A DNA stretch of 64,000 nucleotides from Marinobacter sediminum (GCF_016820575.1 NZ_JAEMQH010000002.1:679305-743304), one strand, 5' to 3'. Counted from the first letter of the stretch, positions 1-9,716 are shown. The notes: generated from the sequence alone by a model not told the origin. A program made the numbers and translations.

Positions 1-79
1 AATGGTCACAAACTGGTATAGCAAGGCGCCAGGCTGCGCAGCGGTTTTTTTGTATCGGCGACTAACTGTTCTCATCAAC

Positions 80-104
80 AAAAAAGCCCCGGGACGGGGC
101 TTTT
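80..104 (-). terminator. Rho-independent terminator of infA
   Basis: Read on the minus strand, a GCCCCG/CGGGGC hairpin with a short loop is followed directly by a run of six Ts. It lies 17 bases past the infA stop codon. Bases 1-79 hold a T7 run at 45-51 but no gene or convincing hairpin that I can support. Confidence 0.85.
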
Positions 105-120
105 CAGATGTCGGTCGGCC

Positions 121-339
121 TTAACGGGCGCGGTACACAATGCGGCCCTTGCTCAGGTCGTAGGGAGTCAGCTCAACCTTGACCTTGTCGCCAGTCAGGA
201 TGCGGATGTAGTTTTTGCGCATCTTTCCGGAGATATGAGCAGTCACCACGTGACCGTTGCTGAGTTCAACACGGAACATGGTATTTGGAAGGGTATCGAT
301 GATGACGCCTTCCATTTCAATGACATCTGATTTCGCCAT
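121..339 (-). CDS. infA: Translation initiation factor IF-1
   Basis: A 72-residue S1/OB-fold protein that binds the ribosomal A site of the 30S subunit and helps IF-2 and IF-3 select initiator tRNA. The whole length matches the family: [11 protein letters not shown] start, [19 protein letters not shown] core and the GRIVYRAR end. The ATG start is preceded by a purine-rich GAGAGG. It is a single-gene unit ending in its own strong terminator. In related genomes infA lies beside clpA and the leucyl-transferase genes, and the next two genes fit that arrangement. Confidence 0.97.
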   Translation of the reverse strand: MAKSDVIEMEGVIIDTLPNTMFRVELSNGHVVTAHISGKMRKNYIRILTGDKVKVELTPYDLSKGRIVYRAR

Positions 340-421
340 TCAGTAGAAACCTCTCGTGGAATGTACTTCTCGTGATTTTAAATTGCGCAATTCTGCCTGA
401 TTTATCAGCCTTTGGCAAAAA

Positions 422-1135
422 TCAGTTTAACTCCATGGGCAGCCAATGCCCTTCCCGCAAGGCTTCAATGGGCTGGAAACGGGTTTTGTAGTTCATTTTC
501 CGGCATTCCCGAATCCAGTAGCCCAGGTACAGGTGGGGCAGACCCCGTCGCTTGGCCTCCTCAATTTGCCAAAGAATGGCGAAAGTGCCGAGGCTTCGGT
601 GCTCAAGCGAGGGTTTGAAAATGGTATAGATGGCGGAAAGACCGTCGTCGAGCAGATCAATCGCTGCCAGGCCAACCAGCTCATGGTTCAGGCGAATCTC
701 CAGGAACCAGGAGTCGGTGGCGCCTTCCACCAGGAACGAAGAAAACTGTTCCGGGGAGGGCGGGTACATGTCACCGTCCTTGTGACGCTCTTCGATGTAA
801 CGGGCATACAGCTGGTAATAGTGCTCGTTAAACCGGGCCGGAACCAGGCTGTATTCCAAGTCCTGATTCTTGCGCAATACGCGCTTCTGGTTCCGGTCGG
901 GCTCAAAGTCATCTACTTTCAGGCGAACAGGAATGCAGGCGTTGCAGTTTTCGCAGTGGGGACGGTAGTAGTGTGAGCCGCTGCGACGAAAACCGAGGGC
1001 GGTGAGCTGGCTGTACAGTTTCTTGTCGATGTGAGCGCGCGGATCCACGAACATAGTGGTCGCTTCTCGATCCGGAAGGTAGCTGCAATCGTGAGGCGGG
1101 GTTGCGAAGAACACCAGTGTTCTAAGATTGCTCAT
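422..1135 (-). CDS. bpt: Aspartate/glutamate leucyltransferase (Bpt/Ate type)
   Basis: Transfers leucine (bacterial Bpt branch) from charged tRNA to N-terminal Asp or Glu of proteins, marking them for ClpS/ClpAP by the bacterial N-end rule. The 237 residues have the N-terminal cysteine-containing domain (HCENCNACIPVR near residues 60-71) and the C-terminal GNAT-like domain (YLGYWIRECRKMNYK). Its ATG abuts the stop of aat (TGAATG on the minus strand), so the two are translationally coupled. Leucyl rather than arginyl transfer is inferred from bacterial family membership, not from a residue visible here. Confidence 0.93.
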   Translation of the reverse strand: MSNLRTLVFFATPPHDCSYLPDREATTMFVDPRAHIDKKLYSQLTALGFRRSGSHYYRPHCENCNACIPVRLKVDDFEPDRNQKRVLRKNQDLEYSLVPARFNEHYYQLYARYIEERHKDGDMYPPSPEQFSSFLVEGATDSWFLEIRLNHELVGLAAIDLLDDGLSAIYTIFKPSLEHRSLGTFAILWQIEEAKRRGLPHLYLGYWIRECRKMNYKTRFQPIEALREGHWLPMELN

Positions 1136-1849
1136 TCACGCCTCCGGCCCAGACCATTGCCAGCGGATTTCCCAGTCACGTTGATTCGGTTTTCGATCGA
1201 CGCATGCCTTGAGTATAGATAAAAACTCGCTGCGTGAAATAGTGCGCGCCCCCATCGTCAGCAGGTGTCGGCTCTCCACCTGGCAGTCCATGATTCTGTA
1301 ATCCCACTCCTGAAGCTGGTGGGCCAAGTGCACCATCAACACCTTAGAGGCATTGGTTTCCAGGGAAAACATGGACTCCCCAAAAAAACACTGCCCGATC
1401 GCGAGCCCATACATGCCGCCGGCCAGTTCGCCGGACCGGTTCCAGACCTCAATGGAATGGGCCACACCCTGCCGGTGCAGTTCGGAGAAACTGGCGATCA
1501 TGTCTTCGGTAATCCAGGTGCCCTCGGCCCGTGTGGTTGCACACAGGCGAATAATCCGGCCGAAGGCCTGATCGGCGGTAACCCGGAAGCGGCCTTGGTT
1601 CAGGGTTCGGCGCAAGCTACGGGATACGTGGATGTCTCCGGGCAACAATACGCAGCGTGGATCCGGTGACCACCAGAGGATGGGCTGGTCATCACTGTAC
1701 CAGGGGAAAATGCCATTTCGGTAGGCAAGGAGGAGTCGTTCGGTTGACAGATCGCCGCCGAGAGCCAAGAGCCCATCGGGGTCCTCGAGAGCTTCGTCTA
1801 CGGGAGGGAACCAGAGTTGGTCCGGATCAAGCCAGGGTAGTGAGGTCAT
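1136..1849 (-). CDS. aat: Leucyl/phenylalanyl-tRNA--protein transferase
   Basis: Adds Leu or Phe from aminoacyl-tRNA to N-terminal Lys or Arg, creating primary N-degrons read by ClpS. Length 237, usual for Aat. Family signatures are visible: the N-terminal WFPP segment, DGLLALGGDLS, RNGIFPWY near residues 44-51, WWSPDPRCVL, and GMYGLAIGQCFFGESMFS in the second half. It is first in a two-gene operon with bpt. The pair makes a complete acyl-transfer arm of the N-end rule; clpS/clpA would be expected outside the window. Confidence 0.96.
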   Translation of the reverse strand: MTSLPWLDPDQLWFPPVDEALEDPDGLLALGGDLSTERLLLAYRNGIFPWYSDDQPILWWSPDPRCVLLPGDIHVSRSLRRTLNQGRFRVTADQAFGRIIRLCATTRAEGTWITEDMIASFSELHRQGVAHSIEVWNRSGELAGGMYGLAIGQCFFGESMFSLETNASKVLMVHLAHQLQEWDYRIMDCQVESRHLLTMGARTISRSEFLSILKACVDRKPNQRDWEIRWQWSGPEA

Positions 1850-1905
1850 CCTGCTCCGGTAAGGAAGTCAAACTGAATAATGCCTGCATTCGAGTATCGA
1901 CCCGC

Positions 1906-1996
1906 GGCAATTCATCCCTGAAACACGCTGTGAATACATCCGTGTACGCTTGGCTCCGCCATCCATGGCTCCGCACAGTTTCAGTGATGAATTGCC
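1906..1996. repeat. 91-bp imperfect palindrome, REP/MITE-like
   Basis: The 19-base arms at 1906-1924 and 1978-1996 are inverted copies with one mismatch. The interior holds a second small symmetry (CCATCCATGG) and two direct copies of GGCTCCGC. It fills the non-coding gap between aat and trxB. It encodes no credible protein and lacks a terminal T tract, so it is not a simple terminator. I see no second copy in this window. It resembles short palindromic repeats dispersed through marine gammaproteobacterial genomes, but that assignment is from memory and unverified. Confidence 0.6.
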
Positions 1997-2038
1997 ACTG
2001 GTCTCGTCATGCTATTGATGCTTTGTTCCCAGCTTAGT

Positions 2039-3001
<963 letters not shown>

Positions 3002-3129
3002 TCACTAAATTCAGTACGACGCTGAGTGCCGTTTCCGGGCCCAGTTCTGTCAAGAAAGGGCGAAAGGCTAACACGAATGGTGCTTTCTGCCATTCGATTT
3101 GGCCAATTCCGCTTATAAAACTTCGCTAT

Positions 3130-4041
3130 TTACTCAAGGACAGAGACGGTCGCCAGGAGTTGCCGAACCCGCTCTTCGCTCTTGCCGCTTTCACCCTGTT
3201 CCAGGCGGTGTTCGGCAATCGAAGGGAACACCGTCTGGATGTCGTCGGGCAGAACGTGCTGGCGCCCTTCCATCAGGGCCCAGGCCTTGGCGGCGCGCAC
3301 CAGGCCAAGGCCGGCGCGGGGGGACAAGCCGTACAGCAGGCCTGGCATGCGCCGGCTTTGTTCCAGCAGGCGCTGGACATAGTCGAGCAGGGCGGGGCTG
3401 GTTTTTACCCGGCTGACCGCATCCTGCAGGCTGGCCAGTTCGGCCTGGGGCAGCAAGGCCTGGAGCCGGTCGGTCACTACTTTGCGGTCTTCGCCTTCCA
3501 GCAGTTCCCGCTCTGCTCGCGGGTCCGGGTAACCCAGGCGCAGGCGCATCAGAAACCGGTCAAGCTGCGACTCCGGCAGCGGGAAGGTGCCGCCCTGTTC
3601 AATGGGATTCTGGGTGGCAATGACGAAAAACGGCTGGGGCAGGGGACGGGTCTCGCCCTCAATCGAAACCTGGCGCTCCTCCATGGCTTCCAGCAGGGCG
3701 CTCTGAGTGCGCGGTGATGCCCGGTTGATTTCGTCCGCAAGCACCACCTGGGCAAAGATCGGGCCCGGGTGGAACACCAGGCTGCCGGCTTCCTTGTCGT
3801 ACATGGAGTAGCCCAGTACGTCCGCAGGCAACAAGTCGTTGGTGAACTGGATGCGCTGATAGCTCAGGCCCATGATTTTGGCGAGCGCATGCGACAGGGT
3901 GGTCTTACCCATGCCGGGAATGTCTTCGATCAGCAGGTGTCCCCGAGCCAACAGGCCGCACATGGCCAGGCGCACTTGCTGATCCTTGCCAAGCAGTATC
4001 TGGTTCAGCTCGTGAACAACGGTATCAATCAGTTTCTTCAT
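3130..4041 (-). CDS. MoxR-family AAA+ ATPase
   Basis: A 303-residue AAA+ ATPase of the MoxR/RavA clade, chaperone-like enzymes that help assemble or activate partner complexes. Walker A is GMGKTT at about 43-48, Walker B is VVLADEIN, sensor 1 is ATQNP, and an arginine-rich C-terminal lid follows. MoxR genes usually precede a DUF58 protein and vWA-domain genes. Here the downstream gene is trxB and no such partner is present. Its stop-side and start-side neighbours read the same way, and the gap to aguB is only 7 bases, so it could be cotranscribed with aguAB. Confidence 0.9.
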   Translation of the reverse strand: MKKLIDTVVHELNQILLGKDQQVRLAMCGLLARGHLLIEDIPGMGKTTLSHALAKIMGLSYQRIQFTNDLLPADVLGYSMYDKEAGSLVFHPGPIFAQVVLADEINRASPRTQSALLEAMEERQVSIEGETRPLPQPFFVIATQNPIEQGGTFPLPESQLDRFLMRLRLGYPDPRAERELLEGEDRKVVTDRLQALLPQAELASLQDAVSRVKTSPALLDYVQRLLEQSRRMPGLLYGLSPRAGLGLVRAAKAWALMEGRQHVLPDDIQTVFPSIAEHRLEQGESGKSEERVRQLLATVSVLE

Positions 4042-4048
4042 TCCGGGC

Positions 4049-4972
4049 TCAGTCCCTTACGCGTTTGAGGATGTCGCTGTAAGCATCAATGCGACGGTCT
4101 CTCAAATACGGCCAGATGCGGCGGACCGATTCACTTCGGGTTCGGTCGATGGTGACACTCAGAATGCATTCGCTGGATTCGTCGGCGCAAGCGAGGAATT
4201 CGCCTTGGGGGCCACAGACAAAGCTGTTACCCCAAAAACGGATGCCATCCGATTGCCCGGAGGGATCCGGCTCGGTGCCGACCCGGTTCGGGGCAACCAC
4301 GGGCAGATTATTGGCGACCGCGTGGCCCCGCTGCACCGTTACCCAGGCTTCAAGCTGACGAGCCTGCTCGTCTGGGTCGTCGGTTACGTCCCAGCCAATG
4401 GCCGTGGGGTAAATGAGGATCTCGGCGCCGGCCAGTGCCATCAGACGCGCAGCCTCGGGGTACCACTGGTCCCAGCACACCAGCACGCCCAGTTTGCCAA
4501 CAGAGGTCTCAATCGGGGTGAAGCCGCTGCGACCATCGTTGAATTCGGCATCGCCCGGGGTGAAGTAGAACTTCTCATAGAAACCCGGGTCGTCCGGTAT
4601 GTGCATTTTCCGGTACATGCCCGCCATTGAGCCGTCGGATTCAAACACCACTGCGGTGTTGTGGTAGACACCATTCATCCGCCGCTCGAAGATGGAGCCG
4701 ACCAGAACAATGCCGAGTTCCTTCGCCAGGCTGGAAAGCCGCTCGCTTGTAGGGCCCGGAATCGGCTCGGCCAGCTCGAATACATCGGTGTCTTCGGTTT
4801 GGCAGAAATAGAGTGTGGCGTGGAGTTCTTGTAGCACAACCAGGTTGGCGCCATTGGCGACGGCTTCGCGCACCAGTTTTTCGGTAGTAGCGAGACTCGC
4901 TGCCTTATCGGAACTGCATGCCTGCTGGATAGCGGCCAGGTTCAACAGTTGACTGTCGGGGCGGCTGCTCAT
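4049..4972 (-). CDS. aguB: N-carbamoylputrescine amidohydrolase
   Basis: Nitrilase-superfamily enzyme that hydrolyses N-carbamoylputrescine to putrescine, CO2 and ammonia, the second step of the agmatine deiminase route. With this start it has 307 residues and the catalytic triad Glu49 (LQELHA), Lys122 (YRKMHIPDDPGFYEK) and Cys166 (LVCWDQWYPEAAR). I chose the ATG at 4972 because it overlaps the aguA stop as ATGA. The longer frame to 5047 would add 25 unconserved residues lying inside aguA. The pairing with aguA makes the assignment firm. Confidence 0.95.
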   Translation of the reverse strand: MSSRPDSQLLNLAAIQQACSSDKAASLATTEKLVREAVANGANLVVLQELHATLYFCQTEDTDVFELAEPIPGPTSERLSSLAKELGIVLVGSIFERRMNGVYHNTAVVFESDGSMAGMYRKMHIPDDPGFYEKFYFTPGDAEFNDGRSGFTPIETSVGKLGVLVCWDQWYPEAARLMALAGAEILIYPTAIGWDVTDDPDEQARQLEAWVTVQRGHAVANNLPVVAPNRVGTEPDPSGQSDGIRFWGNSFVCGPQGEFLACADESSECILSVTIDRTRSESVRRIWPYLRDRRIDAYSDILKRVRD

Positions 4973-6021
4973 GAAGCGACAACTCCTTCGGGAATTTGCA
5001 TGGTGACGCAATGCAGGCTGCCATGCTGTAGAACCAGCGCCCGACAATTAATGGGCACGATCTCCCGATCCGGGAACAGGTCCGCCATGATGCTGATGGC
5101 CTGTTCATCCTGAGCCGAGCCATAGACGGGCAGCAGAACGGCGCCATTGATAATCAGAAAGTTTGCGTAGGTGGCCGGAAGCCGGTTGCCTTCGTCGTCA
5201 TAAATCGGATCGGGCAGGGGGAGGGCCGTCAGCTGATAGGGCGAACCGTCGCGCTGTCGGAATTCCCGCAGCTCCTCGGCCATGGCTGACAAGGCACCAT
5301 AATGCTCGTCTTCCGGGTTATCGCAGGCTACGTAACAGATACAGTCCGGGCTGCAGAACCGCGCCAGGGTATCGACGTGGCTGTCGGTATCGTCGCCAGC
5401 CAGGAAGCCGTGGTTGAGCCAGAGCACGCGCTCGGCACCCAGCTGCTCGGACAACAACTGTTCGATAGCGGCGCGATCGTAGGCTGGATTCCGGGTCGGT
5501 GTCAGCAAGCATTCGCTGGTGGTGAGCAAGGTGCCTTCACCATCGGATTCAATAGAGCCGCCCTCCAATATGAAACCCACCGCCTCCAGGGGTGTGGTCC
5601 CAAAAGCGCCGGCATTAGCCAGGTGTCGATTGAGGGCGTCGTCTTTTTCCCAGGGGAACTTCCCTCCCCAGGCGTTGAAGCGAAAGTCCAGCAGGGTCAA
5701 ACCATCGTCCTTCTTTACCGCCAGTGGGCCATGATCCCGGGCCCAGGTATCGTTGGCGGGCGCGGGAACGCACACGGCTCGTCCCGGCAGGCCCTGTTCA
5801 CGGGCAAAGCGATTCAGAGTCTGCTCCAGTTCCTGGACTCGAACCACATGTTCGCAGCTGATCAGCAGGTGCTCGAAACGCAGCACCGCTTCAGCAATAG
5901 CTATGAAGACGGGTTCAACCTGGTCGAGAACAGCAGCCCAGTCCGTTCCCGGATGCGGCCAGGTCAGCATTACTGCGCTTTGCGGGGCCCATTCAGCGGG
6001 CATCACACGTCTGGATGTCAC
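4969..6021 (-). CDS. aguA: Agmatine deiminase
   Basis: Converts agmatine to N-carbamoylputrescine and ammonia; a guanidino-modifying PAD-fold enzyme of 350 residues. Characteristic segments are MPAEWAPQSAVMLTWPH at the N-terminus, NDTWARDHGP, the LEGGSIESDGEGTLLTTSEC block, HGFLAGDDTDSHVDT and the catalytic Cys338 in SLHCVTMQ. Translation is coupled to aguB by a 4-base overlap, giving a complete agmatine-to-putrescine module. Confidence 0.96.
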   Translation of the reverse strand: MTSRRVMPAEWAPQSAVMLTWPHPGTDWAAVLDQVEPVFIAIAEAVLRFEHLLISCEHVVRVQELEQTLNRFAREQGLPGRAVCVPAPANDTWARDHGPLAVKKDDGLTLLDFRFNAWGGKFPWEKDDALNRHLANAGAFGTTPLEAVGFILEGGSIESDGEGTLLTTSECLLTPTRNPAYDRAAIEQLLSEQLGAERVLWLNHGFLAGDDTDSHVDTLARFCSPDCICYVACDNPEDEHYGALSAMAEELREFRQRDGSPYQLTALPLPDPIYDDEGNRLPATYANFLIINGAVLLPVYGSAQDEQAISIMADLFPDREIVPINCRALVLQHGSLHCVTMQIPEGVVAS

Positions 6022-6135
6022 TTTACTGCCACCTTAAATCGTAAAAGCCGCCATTCTAACCAAAACAGGCGTCAAAACATCAGGGGCTATGCCAGCAATG
6101 GCATGCCCGTACAGGTTGTTGGACTGTAACAGAGT

Positions 6136-6435
6136 TCAGCGCTTGGGCTTGAGTACTGTATGCAGCACGCGGTCTTTTTCGAAGTAGACGATGAAGTCCT
6201 GGTAGTACCATTGGCTGATGGGCGGCTCACCAACCGGTCCCTGGATTTCCACGGGTGCACCCCACTTGGCGCGCACAGAGGCTTGGCTCATGCCGATTTG
6301 GGGGGTGCTGATGCTTGCGCGATCCGTCTGCGAGCCCACCGGGATGGTGATCTGCTCGGCAACAACGTTGCCGGACGGTGCCAGGATAAAGGCCGCCAGA
6401 GCCAGTGCACTCAGCATCATGTTATTTTTCTTCAT
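6136..6435 (-). CDS. Small secreted protein, BamE/SmpA-like
   Basis: A 99-residue protein with a clear signal peptide (MKKNN then a hydrophobic stretch ending near VVAEQ at about 27). The mature part is about 70 residues with GMSQASVRAKWGAP and YYQDFIVYFEKDRVLHTV, the spacing seen in SmpA/OmlA (BamE)-fold repeats, where a helix-loop 'GMS..V...WG.P' is followed by beta strands. It lacks a lipobox cysteine, so it would be periplasmic, not a lipoprotein. The ATG has GGAGAACAGTCA upstream. It is a single gene between aguA and the PilZ gene. Function unknown. Confidence 0.75.
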   Translation of the reverse strand: MKKNNMMLSALALAAFILAPSGNVVAEQITIPVGSQTDRASISTPQIGMSQASVRAKWGAPVEIQGPVGEPPISQWYYQDFIVYFEKDRVLHTVLKPKR

Positions 6436-6543
6436 TGACTGTTCTCCATTAGAGCCTGATTTGCCTGAAAATTGTTATCGTATCGATGTGGATAAAGCGT
6501 AATGTCTTTCTGCACCGGGGAAAAGTCATAAACGTGCGGTAGT

Positions 6544-7131
6544 TTATTCTTTTTTGCGTTGGCGAATTTGCCAGCGCATCACATGCCGCGCAATCTGCTG
6601 TCGGTCACTGTCGTGGATGTGCACGAATTGGCTGTGGATGCGCTCACCGCCAGCGTTATCAAGGTGGGTATGGATAATCTCGGCAATCGCCCGGGGCTGA
6701 AAAAGCTCCGGGGGCAGAGTCATCCGGACGGTAAGCAGGTTGCCAGTCCTGAAGGTTTCCGGGGCGGCGGTGAAGGCGAGTCCGCCCTCGCTAAGCGTAA
6801 CTTCCTGCCAGTCTTCCGGTTGCAACGGATTTTGCTCAAAGGCCATAATGCGCGCGAGCGTATCGAGCTTGCCATTCAGGGACTTAATTAACCCGGTGAC
6901 CAGGCGGTCCCGCTCGGCGAGACTGGCAAGCTGGGATCTGACATCCTGGTCCAGTCGCCGGTACTCGGCCTTCAGGCTTTCCAGGTGATCGTCGCCAAAC
7001 GCTTTTTCGTCTGGGTTAGCCATCGGTGAGAGCTTTCGGATTTCGAGACCGATCCGGTCCTCAATACGGAAGTAATCTCGACGTTCCAGGCTTTGTTCGG
7101 CCGGTTCGCTGGGGTTGTTGGGTGATGTCAT
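6544..7131 (-). CDS. PilZ-domain protein (putative c-di-GMP effector)
   Basis: 195 residues. An early RRDYFRI matches the RxxxR half of the PilZ c-di-GMP-binding motif, a helical region in the middle may form a coiled coil (about residues 55-95), and a beta-rich C-terminal half carries TLSEGGLAFTA, an equivalent of the second PilZ motif (D/N-x-S-x-x-G). The first Asp/Asn is replaced here, so ligand binding is likely but not certain. I start it at 7131 because GGAG lies 5 bases upstream; an in-frame ATG at 7158 has no such site. It is divergent from the lipoprotein-release genes. Confidence 0.75.
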   Translation of the reverse strand: MTSPNNPSEPAEQSLERRDYFRIEDRIGLEIRKLSPMANPDEKAFGDDHLESLKAEYRRLDQDVRSQLASLAERDRLVTGLIKSLNGKLDTLARIMAFEQNPLQPEDWQEVTLSEGGLAFTAAPETFRTGNLLTVRMTLPPELFQPRAIAEIIHTHLDNAGGERIHSQFVHIHDSDRQQIARHVMRWQIRQRKKE

Positions 7132-7253
7132 CCTGACTCCGAAGCGTTCAATTATCATTATTTGAGAATAGTTTAGCAGTTTCCCGGTGCGCAGGAAGAC
7201 GGTCGGGAAAACCAGACCACGACAGATCCGCAGGTAGCGACAGGCGCCTCCCC

Positions 7254-8495
7254 ATGTTTAGACCTTTATCGTTTTATATCGGCTTGCGTTACACAGCGGC
7301 CAAACGTCGAAATCACTTTATTTCTTTTATATCACTGACCTCCATGATCGGGCTGATGCTGGGTGTGGCGGTGTTGATCATCGTTCTGTCGGTGATGAAC
7401 GGCTTTGACCGGGAGCTCAAGCAACGCATCCTCGGCATGGTTCCCCATGCCGTCATCGAAGGCTCCGGCCCGCTACAGGACTGGGAATCGATCGATGAAC
7501 AGGTCCAGCAGCATCCACGGGTTCTGGCGGCGGCGCCGTTTATTCAGGGTCAGGGTATGGTGACCGGTGGCGGCAACGTGCGCGGGGTTCTGTTGAATGG
7601 CGTTCTGCCGGAGCAGGAAAAAACAGTATCGATTATCGAACGGCACATGGTCGATGGCAGCCTGCACGACCTCAAATCCGGTGAGTTCGGCATTATTATC
7701 GGCCGGCTGATGGCTGCCAGCTTGCGCCTGAAATTGGGCGACAAGGTCACGGTGGTGCTGCCCGAGGCCTCGGTAACGCCAGCCGGTGTTTTGCCGAGGT
7801 TGAAGCGGTTCACGGTAAAGGGGGTGTTTAGCGTCGGTGCCGAGCTTGACGGGAATTACACCCTGATCCACATGGACGATGCCTCCAAGCTAATGCGCAC
7901 CGGTGGTAAGGCGCTTGGCGTTCGACTGCTGGTGGATGACCTGTTCGCAGCGCCCAAGGTGGCAGAGCAGGCCGCCCGCTCGCTCCCGGGCCGGTACTAC
8001 ATCTCCGACTGGACTCGCACTCATGGCAACCTTTTCCAGGCCATTCGCATGGAGAAAACCATGATTGGTCTGCTGCTGATGTTCATCGTCGCGGTTGCCG
8101 CCTTCAACATTGTTTCGACCCTGGTCATGGTGGTGACCGATAAGACCGCGGATATTGCAATTCTGAGAACCATGGGCGCCACGCCCGGGCGAATCATGCG
8201 TATTTTCATGGTGCAGGGCGCCGTAATCGGCGTGTTCGGCACGCTCATTGGTACGGCCCTTGGCATCGTCGGTGCGCTCAACATCAGTGCCTTTATTTCC
8301 TGGCTGGAGGATGCGCTGGGGCACCAGTTCCTGAGTGCCGACGTTTACTTCATTAGTTATCTGCCGTCCCAGCTGCAATGGCAGGATGTGTTTATCATCA
8401 GCGGTGCCGGCCTTGCCATGAGCCTGCTGGCGACTATCTATCCCGCGTGGCGGGCTTCCCGGGTCGATCCGGCGGAGGCGTTGCGTTATGAGTAA
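7254..8495 (+). CDS. lolC: Lipoprotein-releasing ABC permease (LolC/LolE/LolF type)
   Basis: Inner-membrane subunit of the LolCDE-type transporter that extracts mature lipoproteins and passes them to LolA. 413 residues: an N-terminal membrane helix after KRRNHFISFISL, a periplasmic domain of about 200 residues, and three C-terminal helices. The last 15 residues (WRASRVDPAEALRYE) are the family ending. A proline-bearing TPAGVLPR loop in the periplasmic domain matches the LolA-binding Hook of LolC. Only one permease gene flanks lolD here, so it may act as a homodimeric LolF. It overlaps lolD by 8 bases. Confidence 0.93.
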   Translation: MFRPLSFYIGLRYTAAKRRNHFISFISLTSMIGLMLGVAVLIIVLSVMNGFDRELKQRILGMVPHAVIEGSGPLQDWESIDEQVQQHPRVLAAAPFIQGQGMVTGGGNVRGVLLNGVLPEQEKTVSIIERHMVDGSLHDLKSGEFGIIIGRLMAASLRLKLGDKVTVVLPEASVTPAGVLPRLKRFTVKGVFSVGAELDGNYTLIHMDDASKLMRTGGKALGVRLLVDDLFAAPKVAEQAARSLPGRYYISDWTRTHGNLFQAIRMEKTMIGLLLMFIVAVAAFNIVSTLVMVVTDKTADIAILRTMGATPGRIMRIFMVQGAVIGVFGTLIGTALGIVGALNISAFISWLEDALGHQFLSADVYFISYLPSQLQWQDVFIISGAGLAMSLLATIYPAWRASRVDPAEALRYE

Positions 8496-9198
8496 GGAAA
8501 ACTGGAACATGCACGAAACAGCGCCGGTTATCGATTGTCGTCAGGTTACCCGCACCTACAGCGAGGGGCCTGAAAAACTGACAATCTTCTCGGACATTTC
8601 GCTGCAGGTGGCGGCCGGAGAGACGGTGGCCATCGTGGGTAGCAGTGGTGCCGGCAAAACCACTCTGCTGAACCTGCTCGGTGGCCTGGACCGGCCGTCC
8701 TCGGGTCAGATTTCAATTTGCGGGAACGATATTCACCGGCTGTCGGAGGCCGGGCGGGCCCGGTTCCGCAACAAGCATCTGGGCTTTGTCTATCAGTTCC
8801 ATCACCTGCTGCCAGAGTTTTCGGCATTGGAGAATGTAATGATGCCGTGCGCACTTGGCGGCATGGCCGTTAGCGCTGCCAAGGAAAAGGCGGAGGGTTT
8901 TCTGGCCCAAGTGGGACTGGCGGAGCGGCTTGCCCACAAACCCGGTGAGCTATCCGGCGGCGAGCGTCAGCGTGTGGCCATCGCCCGCGCCTTGGTGAAC
9001 GAGCCCCAGTGCGTGCTGATGGATGAGCCGACGGGCAACCTCGACGAGCACACGGGGGAAGGTGTACGCAAGCTGATCGAATCGCTTCGGGATGAGCTGG
9101 GCATCTCGTTCGTGATGGTTACTCACGACATGAAGATGGCACGAAGCTTGGGGCGGGTCTTGCGTCTTGAGCAGGGGCGGCTGGTTCAGGAGGTTTGA
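8488..9198 (+). CDS. lolD: Lipoprotein-releasing ABC ATPase LolD
   Basis: Cytoplasmic ATPase that powers lipoprotein release from the inner membrane. 236 residues with Walker A GSSGAGKTT at 51-59, the signature LSGGERQR, Walker B VLMDEPTGNLD and the switch His in VTHD. It starts inside the end of the permease gene, which supports coupled synthesis. A second ATG seven codons downstream (MHETAPVID) is also possible. Its 3' end overlaps the convergent DUF2062 gene by 13 bases. Confidence 0.95.
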   Translation: MSKENWNMHETAPVIDCRQVTRTYSEGPEKLTIFSDISLQVAAGETVAIVGSSGAGKTTLLNLLGGLDRPSSGQISICGNDIHRLSEAGRARFRNKHLGFVYQFHHLLPEFSALENVMMPCALGGMAVSAAKEKAEGFLAQVGLAERLAHKPGELSGGERQRVAIARALVNEPQCVLMDEPTGNLDEHTGEGVRKLIESLRDELGISFVMVTHDMKMARSLGRVLRLEQGRLVQEV

Positions 9199-9716
9199 TC
9201 AGCGGCCCGTTGGCCACGGCGCAAGCGCCAGTCGGAGCGTATCTTGCGCCGCCACAGGAACTGGATGATCAGATAGGCTATGCAGGCGGAAACCGTGGCC
9301 ACCATCAGCGAGCCGAGGTACAGGGGAATTCCGATATCCAGCAGGCGCTCGCTGATCCAGGCCCAGGATAGCTCAAATTCGAAGTTGAGGACTGGCCGGT
9401 CCAGTACCCAGGCGCCTACCTTGTAGTTGAAATAGAAGATTGGCGGCATGGTAATCGGGTTGCTGATCCAGACGAGCACTACCGATAGCGGCAGGTTCGC
9501 GTTGAACCAGATCGCGAACAAGGCAGCACCGATCATCTGAAAGGGCATAGGGATGAAGCAGAACCAGATGCCGACCAGAAACGCACGGGCAACGCTGTGG
9601 CGGTTGATGTGCCAGAGATTGGGTTCATGAAGGATATCGCCAAGAAAGCGTAGCGATTTCATCGCTTGCACCTTCTCTGGTGTTGGCAGATAGCGTTTCA
9701 TGAACTTCTTTGGCAT
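9186..9716 (-). CDS. DUF2062 membrane protein
   Basis: A 176-residue inner-membrane protein of the DUF2062 family, whose function is not established. The family core is visible: NRHSVARAFLVGIWFCFIP, then PMPFQMIGAALFAIWFNANLPLS and SNPITMPPIFYFNYKVGAW, with another membrane helix near residues 135-157. It converges on lolD (13-base overlap) and diverges from comEC. The same neighbourhood (lol genes, DUF2062, comEC) is found in Pseudomonas, which suggests an envelope-related role but does not prove it. Confidence 0.88.
   Translation of the reverse strand: MPKKFMKRYLPTPEKVQAMKSLRFLGDILHEPNLWHINRHSVARAFLVGIWFCFIPMPFQMIGAALFAIWFNANLPLSVVLVWISNPITMPPIFYFNYKVGAWVLDRPVLNFEFELSWAWISERLLDIGIPLYLGSLMVATVSACIAYLIIQFLWRRKIRSDWRLRRGQRAADQTS

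Noticed and set aside
1-79. Terminator or RNA gene at the left edge
   Set aside because: There is a T7 run, but the preceding GC bases form only a weak stem, and the sequence upstream is outside the window.
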